Of a DNA stretch of 64,000 nucleotides, positions 22,696-33,371 are shown piece after piece. The position numbers and the translations under genes are program-made. Under the pieces are notes generated by a model. The model was not told where the DNA came from, did no database searches, and saw only the letters and a list, made by a program, of their open reading frames with translations. The DNA is from Stemphylium vesicarium (taxonomy: Eukaryota > Ascomycota > Dothideomycetes > Pleosporales > Pleosporaceae), in assembly GCA_004380135.1 (NCBI GenBank), contig QXCR01000091.1, positions 55,297 to 119,296 of the forward strand, written 5' to 3'. Each line of letters opens with the position of its first letter. Position 1 is the stretch's first letter.

Positions 22696-23578
22696 ATGAC
22701 ATGTTCTTGCTTGTTTGTTTTTACATATTCCCCTTTGAAATAACTCAATACGAAGCTTTTTTCCCTCTACATCTTTCTCGACCGTTTATCCTTGATACCA
22801 CAAGATACGAATAAATCACATTCATCGTCGATTCATCATCCATTGATCGAGTAATCAAGTGAGCAAGCGGGGAAAACAGCATCTCTTGTGCTTGCTGTAT
22901 AGATAACCCGTTTATATTACTCATCACAATATACCCCCGCCCCTTTTTTTTTTGAGCGAACACGTCGTCTTCGCTGGCTTTTGTGTTTTCCCCTCCTATA
23001 AAGGCGAACAAGATAGCCTCCGTCTCTCCCCCCCCCCCCTTTCTCAAAAATTTCAGTCCCCAATTCCTTGTTGTTACATCGCGTCCTAATACCTAGTACA
23101 GACTGAAGAAACCTTGACTTCATTTCATGGAAGAGCATGTTAGGCTAGCCACTTGGACACTTGGCCTGCTTTCTACTTTGTGGAATCGGGATAGGGCTGT
23201 CTAGAATTAAGATTGATATTGAGATTGGAGTTGTAGTTGGATTAGAGATGGGGAGAAGGGAAGAGCGGGGTGAAGTCCCCCTTTCACATATGTAGGGTTG
23301 AATTCAGATTCATTCACACATCTTCTCTTTTTTGCACTTCCCTTTTGTCCTAGGCTTGCTCGTCTTTTCCTTCTATATGGATTGTTTAGTGTGCGTGTGT
23401 AAGAGAGTAAATGTACGCGTTATCGCGGCGACGAAAAGAATAATCATGCAGAGGTTTGAAGTTTAGCCCCAATTCCTCTGTCTAGCCATAGATCTAGCCA
23501 CTCGTTGTGAATGTAGCTCATATCCTTCCCGCTATCATTCCTTTTCTTCCTTCCTTTCCCCCCTTTCCCTTAACCCAC
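22696..23578. other. Intergenic between convergent genes, low-complexity tracts
   Basis: Holds 3' sequences of the RING gene and the peroxisomal gene. Contains a T run near 22945-22954 and a C run near 23028-23038, both assembly-sensitive. Frames here are short and T/C-rich. No gene supported. Confidence 0.45.
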
Positions 23579-24624
23579 TCATTTATTATGCCAAAGAAGC
23601 GTCCGGAAAGAGTCCCAATCATCAGACTGTACATAACTGTAGTTTCTCGTCAGCCAATCCAATTCCCCACAACCAACTAACCAACCAACCAACCAACAAC
23701 CAAACAAACAAAAGGGGGAGGAAGAGAAGAAAAGAAACCCACATATAGCTCATACTACTCCTCAAACTACTCTGCACACTCTCAGGATGCCACCTGAAAA
23801 TATACATGACCATGGCCCAGCTCAAGCTCGCAAAAGCAGGCCACCCATTCCGAACAAGCGTCCGCCTCATCTCGCCGTCGCCGAAGAGTTCCCAGCCACC
23901 GCTGCCTGCACCACTCTTGCCTGGATGGCCCCCACTTGCACCACCACCCACATGTCTAGGCTGCACAGCCAGTTTCGCCAACGCCAAACACACGCGCGCA
24001 GCCACGTAAATGACAATCTGCTGCGAGACGGAGTTATGTATCGTGCGACCGAACACCGTGTAGCCGCCTAGGAGACCGGCGAGGAAAGAATCGTAGTGTC
24101 GTTCTTTTCCGTTGGCCGAGGTGTGTCGTAGGAGAAGCATTGTTGCTTTGTAGACGAGGGCGAAGAGGCCGAGATTGCGGGCGTGTTGGCGGGTCGCTTT
24201 GTAGACGAGGGTTGCTTTGGATCGGAGGCTGGAGGGAAGAATTAGTCAGTCTTGTTGTGGAGGAGCGAGAGAGAGCGAGAGAGAGCGAAAGAGAAGGGGA
24301 TTTTACCTTCCTGATCTAAAGAGGAATATCATTCTGTAGGACTTGACGTTAGCCATCCGATGACGGTGATGGAGTGGTGACCGGAATGTATATACATACA
24401 CAAGCGCATGCGGAAATCGCACTTTACTCCCATACACGATACCATTCCTTACACCTTTTACCAGCGTGAGGATATCATGGTACTTGGGATCGAGAACAAC
24501 CTTGTCGAGCGCAGCCTGTTTGCAAAGAATGCATCGTCAGCCTTCCCGTGTTCTTCGTCGCCTTTGCTGCACAGCGGCAACTTCAGTACTTTTGTCTTAC
24601 TTCGAGCGCGTGTAACCGGTCCAT
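23579..24624 (-). CDS. PXMP4/PMP24-type peroxisomal membrane protein (Tim17 family)
   Basis: Five exons, 24624-24601 (24 nt), 24515-24400, 24333-24307 (27 nt), 24228-23743 and 23636-23579, 236 residues, all phases consistent. The family comprises small peroxisomal membrane proteins related to Tim17/Tim22; the exact function is unclear. Seen: KVRFPHALVMIFLFRSGSLR at the join of exons 2-4, then YKATRQHARNLGLFALVYKA, a Gly-rich helix FLAGLLGGYTVFG, INMYL-like QIVIYVAARVCLALAKLAV, and WPAFASLSWAMVMYIFRW followed by SVQSSLRSSMSYIY. Residues ~145-175 form a Gly-rich insertion (GGGASGGHPGKSGAGSGG) not usual for animal PXMP4. The last exon adds QSDDWDSFRTLLWHNK. Two tiny exons mean simple frame searches miss the N-terminus. 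In some fungi the homologous gene affects peroxisome-linked metabolism, but nothing here shows that. Confidence 0.85.
23676..23700. repeat. (AACC)n tetranucleotide run in an intron
   Basis: Short tandem of CCAA units in the last intron of the peroxisomal membrane protein gene (read as TTGG on the coding strand). Confidence 0.75.
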
Positions 24625-25326
24625 GGCGTGCGTGTGCGTGTGCGTGTGCTTTTGGTATTGAACGATATGTATGTGTCGATTGTTGCGACAAGCTTGTTAT
24701 GGCTTTTGCTTTTGCTGCTTCTACGGCCAGCGATGGATGAGCCTCGGTCCAGAACGAGTCGCGCGCGGTGCGATGACGTGTGAGCGTACGCTTGCTTCCT
24801 TTGTACAGTCGCAATAAGCTGGGGCGTTGGGGTAGGAAAAGTCAGGCAGTAGGAAGAAGTATCGGAGAATCAACACGCTTCGACTGGTTACGGGCAAAAA
24901 GTTGGGGATTGGGGGGATCGGGGGGATTACTCTGGGATTCTGGCTTAGAGTCGCGCGAGCGATGGGCATCCTCGGCTTCGCGTCACGTTGCCGGTCGCCC
25001 TGCGCCTTCCCCACATTGGAGCGTCATTTCACGCTAAGGAAGCGGGCAGGGATCTGGACGATTGCGCTTTGACATGTGAATGCTTGTGTAGGTTGCTGGC
25101 TTGACATGTGCTTTTGCTCGTCATGCTGCATGTACGGGCGGAATGAGTTTCTGGGTGATTGATCGTAGTTAATAGCAAATCTATAAGCTGGATCTAAAGC
25201 TGCCATGGTATCTCTATGCCGGCGCCTTAATGCTGTGCTTTGTTTTTCCCTTTCAAACGCCATTTTAAACATGGTCCCAAATGCTCTCCATGTGTGTTAC
25301 GCGGATTCTTCTCACGTGCGGCAGTC
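24625..25326. other. Intergenic, promoter of the peroxisomal gene
   Basis: Upstream of the 24624 start and downstream of the ornithine carrier stop. A GTGCGTGTGCGTGTGC alternation lies at about 24631-24646 just before the start. Frames of up to 97 codons lack domains. Confidence 0.4.
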
Positions 25327-26414
25327 CTAGTCAGCTCGTCGGCTGGGCCATCGCTTCTTCAACTCCTCGTATACGGTGAAGATGAATGCGGAACTGGGTA
25401 TCGATCTCGCGACGGTGATGCCACACCCGCGGTACATGCCCTTGATGCCGTGTTGCTTCCAAAGCGCTTTTCCCACTGCGCTGAATGTTGACTTTCCACC
25501 AGTCAACTGCTTGACGTCTTCCGTCTGCATCCGAGACTTGATTGTGTCGGCGGGATAGAACATGAAGTTGTATGCTCCACCAGCAACGGAACCTGAAGCC
25601 ATGCGCTGCCATACGGGAAGATCTTCGTCCTTTGCTGATGTGCTGGAACCCTTGAAGAGAATCTTCATGCCCTCGTAGCCACCAAACCATGCTGCGCCAC
25701 CTCCTGTTTCGCGAATCAGGGTTCCAAATTGGCCGTGCCAGTAGCCCATGAGACCTTGGTGGCGGTAGATGGATGCAATGACTCCTCGGATGGTGGGAGT
25801 GGTGACAACGCTACCGGAGGTCTCGAGAGGGACTTGCATCTTGCACTTTACAAGTTCAATGGGAGTGAGGAACAGCGATGTGATGGCTCCAGCGACCATT
25901 CCGCAGTAGAGCATGCCAGAGTAGGGAAGGTCTCTCTCTGGATGTCTCTTCAATTCCGGATAGACGCCGGAAGCTTTGAGAGCATCTCCAGCTAGGCGAT
26001 ACTAAGCCGCGTCAGCGTGAACTTCGAGGTCAGCACAGAGTCGCAACTCACACTGAAGAATAGGGTGCTGGTTTCCACTGCAGCACCCACCAGAGGCGCA
26101 CTGATGCCCCTATATATTCCCAGGAATCCATCTTGTTGCAGTGACTTTTTAAAGCAGTCCAGCGGCCCGGTGTATCGAAGGGGTATGGTATCTGGCTGTG
26201 ACTGCAAGCGGACCTTGACCGTGTCGAAGGGGTACTCGATGTACTTTCCGACGACTCCGGCTGTTGAACCACAGATTATGTCCTTTATGGCTTCCTCGCC
26301 GCTTCCGGTCGCATGCGCCGCCACAGGACCCCGAACTTCTTCCATGAGGACTGGGTTAGGGAGCCCACCTCTTCCCCCTACCACCGACACGGAACCCTTG
26401 TGTGCTTCCATCAA
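25327..26414 (-). CDS. ARG11: Mitochondrial ornithine carrier (ARG11/arg-13 type)
   Basis: Two exons, 26414-26052 and 26001-25327, joined over a 50-nt intron, 345 residues. A member of the SLC25 carrier family, it likely exports ornithine from mitochondria to the cytosol in exchange for a proton or other basic amino acid, linking mitochondrial ornithine synthesis to arginine and polyamine synthesis. The three repeats each carry the carrier signature Px[D/E]xx[K/R]: EYPFDTVKVRLQ, LTPIELVKCKMQ and FYPADTIKSRMQ. Repeat-end motifs GIYRGISAPLVGAA and GMYRGCGITVARSIPSSAF are visible, plus the family-typical RETGGGAAWFGGYE in repeat 2. The N-terminal ~38 residues are extra and hydrophilic. Two adjacent ATGs (26414 and 26411) could start it. 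The sub-family call is from overall resemblance; the carrier family is certain. Confidence 0.86.
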
Positions 26415-27076
26415 TCACCGGTATGTATAAGTATGAGCGCGTATGTTTGGATTGGTGATCAAGACGTGCTATGAAGCAATGGGCATGTTGGGTACCAAGA
26501 GTTGTGGGCGGTCAAAGGGCGTGGGGATGGCTGTTATGAAGCCAATGTCATGTCAAGGATGAGCTCCGACGATAGCGTTTACGAAATAACGAGTGGAGCG
26601 GATTCCAGGGGCGATGTAACACAAAGAGAGTCGGAAGGGAAGTAGGCAGCGGGCCGTGGGTGATGTGCGACTATGGATGAATGTAATACCGCAAGTCTGG
26701 CGCCCAACGTGGTGCAAATCAAGGAAGACTCTTCTCTAGCTCCAGAAAATTCTTCAGAGTATCGGAAGGAGGATCATGTAGGATGCGGAGGGCACAGCGC
26801 CCACAGAACCAGAACATGCTGTGGAGGAGTTGCGGGCGCAACGAACAAAAAGGCGCATAATGGCACCTGATTCCGCAATGCGCATGTTGTGGTAATCTTA
26901 TCAGATCTGATGGGAGCATCACGGCCTGTCGTTGCAGAGGCCACCCCGCTTTCGGCGGGAGCGACCCTGGGAAGGATTGCGCGCTATCGATATCGGCTAA
27001 CTTTTCTTGCGCCGCCTGGTCGAGAACTTTGGCGCAGACTGACGGCGGATGCACCTATTTGCCTAATACTATCAAC
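26415..27076. other. Intergenic, divergent promoters
   Basis: Shared upstream region of the ornithine carrier (-) and CGR1 (+). Frames such as 26719-27054 (minus) lack domains. Nothing else seen. Confidence 0.4.
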
Positions 27077-27544
27077 ATGTCTGAAGCAGTGATAATCGAG
27101 GCGCCGCCTGCGACTGAGACGGCGCCTGTCAAGGGCATGAAGAAGAACGGTATGCGCAGGATCATTGGCAGATGCGACAATGTATCATCTAACGACTTGT
27201 ACAGGCAAGCAATGGCACGACAACAAGGGCCCCTTCCGCCCAAAGGCAAACCAGTCGACGTGGGAGAAGCGCCTGGCCGACAGGAAGGCCCTCGCCGCAG
27301 TCAAGGCGAAAGAGAAGGAGCTCAAAGAGGAGAAGGAGGCCGAGAGACAGGTAAGCGATACGACTTGTCGACTGGGCAGGATAAACAGCTAACGATGCAA
27401 CAGCGACGAGTCGAAGCCATCAAGACGAAGCGCGCCGCCAAGGAAGAGCGAGAACGATTTGCCAAGATGGAGGAGAAGATGCACAAGAGGCGCGTCGAGC
27501 GCTTGAAGAGGAAGGAGAAGCGCAACAAGATGATCAAGTCTTGA
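27077..27544 (+). CDS. CGR1: rRNA-processing protein Cgr1
   Basis: Three exons, 27077-27149, 27205-27350 and 27404-27544, 119 residues. Cgr1 is a small nucleolar coiled-coil protein needed for processing of pre-rRNA in 60S ribosome assembly. Seen: a short acidic/neutral N-terminus, then GKQWHDNKGPFRPKANQSTWEKR, which is the family hallmark, followed by a highly charged helix rich in Lys, Arg and Glu (ALAAVKAKEKELKEEKEAER, then KTKRAAKEERERFAKMEEKM) ending KRKEKRNKMIKS. Introns of 55 and 53 nt have CTAAC branch motifs about 10-13 nt from the acceptor. Start chosen as the first ATG in frame; the preceding frame holds no Met. Confident. Confidence 0.92.
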   Translation: MSEAVIIEAPPATETAPVKGMKKNGMRRIIGRCDNVSSNDLYRQAMARQQGPLPPKGKPVDVGEAPGRQEGPRRSQGEREGAQRGEGGRETGKRYDLSTGQDKQLTMQQRRVEAIKTKRAAKEERERFAKMEEKMHKRRVERLKRKEKRNKMIKS

Positions 27545-28010
27545 GCGCGAGTGGCACCAAGGTCGTAGTTGGACCGCAAAACACAATCAAAAAGAAATGC
27601 CGCGTGGAGGAAGGTGGAAGCACGATAGGCAGGAACCAACAGGGCACGTTCAGTCTGGTCTCAAAGGCGACAGGAGCCTGATTCTTCGACATGCGGACGC
27701 GAACAATGATACCCTGAGCTGTGCAAGTAGATAGCAACTACTACTACAATTTCCGTCAGCTCCCGTCAAGCTATACTGGCGGTGAGCTCCTAGTCGGCTG
27801 AAGCACAATACAATCTAATAGCTCGGATTCTCGTATGCGAATAAATGTTATAGCCGCCAAGCTACAGCAGGGTCCTCTCTCCTTTCACATGTTGGTCCCC
27901 AGGCAATTAGCGGAAGGACCCCTGCAACAACACGCGAGACTCGGGTGAGAAGCTTGGAACTGCGCAACCGCGACGTCAATTGTGTCTTCCTCTCAAACCT
28001 CCACCATGAC
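27545..28010. other. Intergenic: CGR1 3' end and next promoter
   Basis: Contains the CGR1 downstream region and the leader of the coiled-coil gene. An ATG at 28006 starts a 31-codon frame overlapping the main start at 28011 in another frame and could act as an upstream reading frame. Confidence 0.4.
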
Positions 28011-29265
28011 ATGGACGGGTCGCTTCAATTCCATGCAGGTCTGGCTGACACCAGATCATATCGCCCACACCTCACCAGTTCCCGCCAAGAGTCCCGTGTG
28101 ACGTCTGACCCGGAGAAGAAGCCGCAACCGCAACCGCACTCACACAAGCACAAGTCGTCGCGACACCATCACGACGGTCGCCATGGCCATCATCGCCATA
28201 GCTCTAGTAGACGCCATGCGGCCAAGGAGGCCATGCAGTCGGCTATCCAGATACAGCCGCCTACTAGCTTCGGAGACCTGCTGAGGCAGGCACGCGGCAG
28301 TAGAGACACCAGCCCTAGCCACAGTCGTAGAGAGAGTGTAGCCCCGAGGCAAGGCGATGGCAGTGCAAATGGAAAGGAAGAAAATACTCCAGGCATCACC
28401 ATCCCGCCTCGGAGACCACTCCGACCGACCGATGTGGAGCTAGAGGCACGAAGGGTCGAGGCTAGAGAACGGTTAGTCCGCGTCATTCTCATTTAAGATG
28501 CATTTGATAGCTATTTTTGATAGAAGGTCTTTCTTAACATGGCGCACAGAGACCTCCGCGCTGCCCTACAAACCCTCTCCGACCAGTCGCTCAAAACCTC
28601 GCGCCGTCTAGACGATACATATTACTCCATTCTCGAAAAGGTCTCTGTACTGCGACAGACGATCGGTACATTACAGGAGCTATCCGGCTTGACCAGAGAG
28701 CTCCATGAGAACTTTGAATCAGACACGACAGAGCTTGTTGAGGACGTCACTGGCCAAGTGGAAGCATTCGATGGCTTCAAGACACAGCAAGAGCAAGTCA
28801 TCAGCCTAGAAGAGCGGATCAAAGCGGGCAAGCAGAGAGCAGATGCTCTGACTGCGAGACTTGATCGAGCGAAAGAGCGCGTAGATGCGAGAGCAAAGTC
28901 GGAGGCACAATGGCAGGCGAAGAATGCCCGTATGGTTATGGCGAAATACGTCCGAAGACGATCAGAGCTAACACTTTTTAGATCGTGTGCGCATCTTCTG
29001 GGGTGTAGCTGGCTTCCTAGCCACCGTTTTCTTCGTCTTCATCCTCTTCCATCCTTCGAAACCAGCCCAGAACATTGTCATACAACGAAAGACCGAATTA
29101 GATCCCGCGTCTCGAGATGCCATCCTCAACGCGGACATACCGGATATAGCAAAGGAAGCCATCATAGGTCCATCGGCACCCAGGGTGAAACCAATCGTTA
29201 AAATGGCCGACACGACATCTGCTCGGGAGGAAGACGAGCGATTGCGCGCATTCGATGAGTTATAA
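28011..29265 (+). CDS. Coiled-coil protein with a single C-terminal-half membrane helix
   Basis: Three exons, 28011-28471, 28550-28929 and 28982-29265, 374 residues. The first ~130 residues are hydrophilic with a His/Lys/Arg-rich patch (HSHKHKSSRHHHDGRHGHHRHSSSRR, split here into its His-rich core) and look disordered. Residues ~150-280 form a long heptad-bearing helix (RDLRAALQTLSDQSLKTSRR, SILEKVSVLRQTIGTLQEL, ISLEERIKAGKQRADALTARL). One membrane segment IFWGVAGFLATVFFVFILF follows at ~285-304, leaving a soluble tail of ~70 residues ending ERLRAFDEL. The order coil-then-membrane recalls nuclear-envelope or ER tethers, but no known family was recognised. The intron 1 acceptor at 28549 is chosen because nearer acceptors give a stop or shift frame. 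Confidence 0.75.
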
Positions 29266-29550
29266 TATATTCAGTGGTTTTACCGTTCAAAGATACCCCA
29301 TTTTAACAATGAAGCAAGTTTTGTTTATTACGGCGTTTTGAGGCTCACGGCCATTTTAAGTATTAAGCACCAACTCTGATTTACGAATGCTTACGTCAAA
29401 CATCTCTCACACATCATTTCTACCCTAGAAGCCACAGAACAAACGACCAGCACAGCGTAACCGCAACTCCGCACCCGTCGAGACACTTGCCGTCACAATT
29501 CCTGTAATGATTGCTGCGACGGCCGCTATACCAAAGGAAGCCGCCAATGG

Positions 29551-30133
29551 CTACAACAAATAGGTCTTGTGGAGTACATCCCCCATACATAATACATTCC
29601 TTGTACCCCCGGCACCTATGGGCACCACGTCGAACAAATCGCATTCATGGAACATTCTCCCGCTCTCCTGCAACGATTCAGGGTGCAGAAACGCAGTCGA
29701 TAGATCAAGCGACGTTTCGACGCTCTTAAAGCGTACCTCTCGAGGTAAACACTGGTCTTCAACTGTGCCTTGCACGACCTATGACTTCAAGTTGACATGC
29801 TATACGCGGACCATCACGTCGCGTCATATAGGAAAGACTTACCTGCTCCATTTCGCATGTCTGAACCACAGGCCTTTGACAGTATATCCAACGAGACACC
29901 AGGCGCTCCCTGCGGCGGAAACGGAGCTCGTAGTATTGTCTCAGGGCATGTATCTGCTGCTCTATGTTTGGCGCTTTGGCGTGCTTGTCGAGGAGGTTTC
30001 GCCCTTGCTTGGTGTATCCGATCCATATCTCTAGCTCGTGTGAGGCCAGCGTGGTGTGCGGTGTTTGAATGGGCTGAAGTTGGATTGCTTGATCGAGGGG
30101 ATTGGCAGGCGTCATGCTTGATGGGCTCTCCAT
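29551..30133 (-). CDS. Small unknown protein, possibly the end of a decayed longer gene
   Basis: Two exons, 30133-29843 and 29778-29551, with a GTAAGT donor and a 64-nt intron, 172 residues. Exon 1 is helix-like and basic (LEIWIGYTKQGRNLLDK, IHALRQYYELRFRRRERLV). Exon 2 (VEDQCLPREVRFKSVETSL) has no known motif. Upstream of the ATG the same frame continues for about 110 codons towards 30460, with only two TAG codons (one directly before the ATG region), and encodes a charged helix (ERFVATVLCQETRRLLQEQI). The gene may thus start further upstream through an intron, or be decaying. No family recognised. Confidence 0.45.
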
Positions 30134-30771
30134 GGTCTATCGTACGGCTGGTTTTTCTTCGGACATGAGGTCGGATGTGAGTGCTGTTTTAAGTACATTC
30201 GAGTACTGCGCGCGGCTTGGGCTTGGATCTCGTCGCTTTTCGACGAGTTCTCCCACGATTTGTTCATGGTTTTTGCTCATGCTCTGGAGATTTTGCTCTC
30301 GTGGGTGTCTGCGTTGGCGCGCTGTTGCAACCGCAGACTACATCGGGCGCGTGTGGAACAAACACGCTTTCGCTTGTTGGCGGCTGCGAACAATTTGCTC
30401 CTGCAGCAGACGCCTTGTTTCCTGGCACAATACAGTGGCAACGAAACGCTCTCTCTCGTGGCGGTAAGTCGATCCTTGTGCCCTAAACGCTTGTGGCGTT
30501 CAACACGGCTGCGCCTTGCATGCAGCTAACGCCGTGCAGGTGAGACGCCATGTTTTCTGGGCAGCCGAACAAATTGTTCAGGCTCACAGACAATTTGCAA
30601 CAAGGCCTCCATTGGTCGGTGTCAGCTGCGCCTGATTGTACTAAAAACCGCGCGCCCCGATAGCTATCTTCTTTCTCAGCGCTGTACTTTCTGCCTTTTG
30701 TCGACAACATGGCTTTCGCTTGCCATCAACTCTACGACGAAGATGCTCTGCATTAATCGCCACAAAGCAGC
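30134..30771. other. Region upstream of small gene, possible decayed coding sequence
   Basis: No complete gene. The minus strand carries the interrupted frame described in the 29551-30133 entry. The right part is the presumed promoter of the 30772 gene. Frames on the plus strand lack domains. Confidence 0.35.
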
Positions 30772-32842
30772 ATGCAGCCTCCTGTCAGCACAGTGGAGGG
30801 ATCCGCTAACGTTCTCGCGAATTCGAAGCCCTTTCCGGAAAGCACAGTCTCCAGTGGGTTGCGGCCAGTACATGCCGGACCATTGTCTCCGTCGACTTTT
30901 CCACGACTTCTACCTGACGACGATGTTGATAGAGGATATAGTGGCTTTCCCGACAACATCTTTGCGCTGACGTCGAAACGCCTTCCAAAAAAACCCCAAA
31001 CCTTTTATCGATTGGTGGCGGCCCACAGCGCCTGTTTTTGATGAACCCCCAATCCCAAAGAACCTACAAAACGGCCCAGAAAAGCTGCCTTTCGGAGCTC
31101 CCCGTCTACCTACCGGACATGTTCAGTCAGACAATACTGGTGAAAGCCAGGATGTACCTAGTACTGCTCTTTACCGTCAGAAAGAAGAAGAGGGAAAAGT
31201 TCAGATGGTCCATAGGCAATCAAGGAATAAGATATCGCGGTTTATGATGTTGCAGTCGATGTCCACGAGGCAGCCTGATCTCAACAATGGTAGAGATGAG
31301 GTGGAAAAGGGTTTTCCTGAGCCCCAGCATGAACAAGGGCATGGTGGTAGACCTGGGAAAGAGCATATTGATGACAGTGGAGTAGTTGGGATCATAAGAT
31401 GGGTTGATGCAACTGAACACACGAGTTTGTTGTCCTCACCATCAGTGATCCAAGAGGTAACAACGAGCGTCGATGGCTCACCGGCTGCCACGACACTTCC
31501 TTTGACACCAAAAGACTTATCGACGAGATCATCAAGGAAGTTGCTTCTTGAGCTTTCGCAGGTTTTGGAAGAGAGCGACATTGGGTATGACGCGTGTACT
31601 CTAGCGCAGGCGGATACTGTTCCTAGCGATTGGACGTACGATGCCGATTCGCCACTCACCACGACACCTACATCTGACGCAAGTGACTCGCCCAAAAGCT
31701 CCACCAGTTCGAGTAGCAGCCCGTTGGGGATAGGTAGCAAGACTACTGTGTTCTCTTCTGGAAGAGGTCAGGAAAGAGACGGATCTGACGGTGGGCCTCC
31801 CCGCAAGAAACGGAACCGCGATCAAGAGTCGACCATTTTCGACGCGTGGCAGCCATCCTCATGCGCGAACCAAATGCCTTGTCCTTTCCTCGAACTAGAA
31901 GATTGTCAAGGGACGGACCCTACAATATCGGAGTTGAGGAGGAGTCTTGCAAATCGACACCGCAAGGTCATATGTAAGGACTGTTGCACCCTGCTGTCAG
32001 TCCCAGAAGGAGAGAGAAAGTCGCTCAACACGCTTCAAAAACATGCTTCTGAGCTGTATGAACCGCGCTGCATTGGCACTTCCTGCTCTACCGAGCCCGT
32101 TGATAACGCACCTTATCATCGTCGAACGGAGAAATGTCCCACCTGGCAAACGCTCACCAAGGAACACCGATGGAAGTTCATTTGGGCGTTGATAAACCCT
32201 GAATCAGACCCAACAGTGCCAAACTTCCAACAGGGGCCAGACTTTGAACACAGCTCGGAGCGGCGACCTTGTAAACAACAACCCCGCGCGCGAGTGACCG
32301 AAATCTTTGCTGATCTTTGGAGAGATACTGAGGCCAAAGAGAAACGAATAAGCACACTGGAACACGAACTGAGCATGTCCAACGAACGTAACACGCAAAC
32401 GCAACAAAAGCACAATGAGAAAGTCGGAAATTTGGAAAACATCATTGAGACTTTGCTTGAGCGTCTCTCCGAGAAAGCCATCGATGTGCCAAGAGCCTTA
32501 CGCAAGCGGCTGCGCCAGGAATGTCCTACGATTGTAGTTGATGAGCCGGCGATACTCGAACCAGCAGCTACGAATATGGCCCCAACTCTACACCCATCGG
32601 GGTCCCTAATGTCATTACCCCGGGGGTTTTCGGCCCCATTCTCACCACCAATACATTGGCCGCCGCCCGCTCTCCCGGGCTCTTACAATACGCACTATCA
32701 GCAGCTTGTTGGTCCCGGGGATGGATACTGCAATCCTCAAACGAGCATGGAAACAAATATGGGCTATCAGACCGGAGTGAATGGTACAGCATGGTCTCCA
32801 CCTGAGTTCCATCAGATGTCGAACAATGTGGCCTGGGGCTAG
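30772..32842 (+). pseudogene. Degenerate C2H2-like fungal protein with a one-base frameshift
   Basis: The frame from ATG 30772 (MQPPVSTVEGSANVLANSK) reads FPDNIFALTSKRLP and then meets a run of seven A at 30987-30993. After it, protein-like sequence continues only in the +1 frame (KPFIDWWRPTAPVFDEPP) and runs open to 32842. Dropping one A would join both. About 690 residues in all. The middle holds a Cys/His-rich block (CPFLELEDC, VICKDCCTLL, HASELYEPRC, KCPTWQTLTKEHRWKFIWALI) like the degenerate C2H2 region of a large family of fungus-specific proteins. A coiled coil (AKEKRISTLEHELSMSNE, NLENIIETLLERL) and a Pro-rich tail follow. Alternative: a weak 88-nt intron 30941-31028 would also restore frame. 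If no fix applies, a 545-residue protein could start at 31205. It could be an assembly error. Confidence 0.6.
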
Positions 32843-33371
32843 CAGCCACAAGCACAGAATGTACTTGAGGATGCATCGCTTGTAGACAAGTCTTGATATG
32901 CATACTTTCCATCAATTCACTCGCGATCACACCAGGGAAGCGCCGTGGTCCGTTTCATAGTGTATGACTGGTTGATTGTGCTGTTCCCACCTTCGACAGT
33001 GGCGTTTATGATCGACAGGCGCAATCCACGTGCAACGTTTACACATGCCTACCTGCTTATCAGTACAATCCAGTTAATCAATGTTATCTTTAGTGCGGGA
33101 TCGTCTGGCGTGTGTTCAGGAAGCCTTGCCAAGGACGGGATGAGATTGGGGGCCTTACTGAAACAAAGCTCAACTGCAATACGCTTGGCTTCAGCCAATG
33201 AAGCACAATCGGGCATTACGCAACTGCTTTTGGCCCCCAACCCACTTCTGGCCAAAATTAGTGCGTGCGACGTACGCGGCGGCTATGCTGGATAGTGTTA
33301 ACTCTCAGCCCCATGCGCCAAACAAAAAGCATCAGGCTGCCATCCATCTTTCCCATCACTCTCACCAAAAC
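32843..33371. other. Intergenic, DUF3176 gene promoter
   Basis: Upstream of the membrane protein start at 33372. The DUF3176 frame is itself open to an earlier ATG at 33198. No other feature. Confidence 0.4.
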
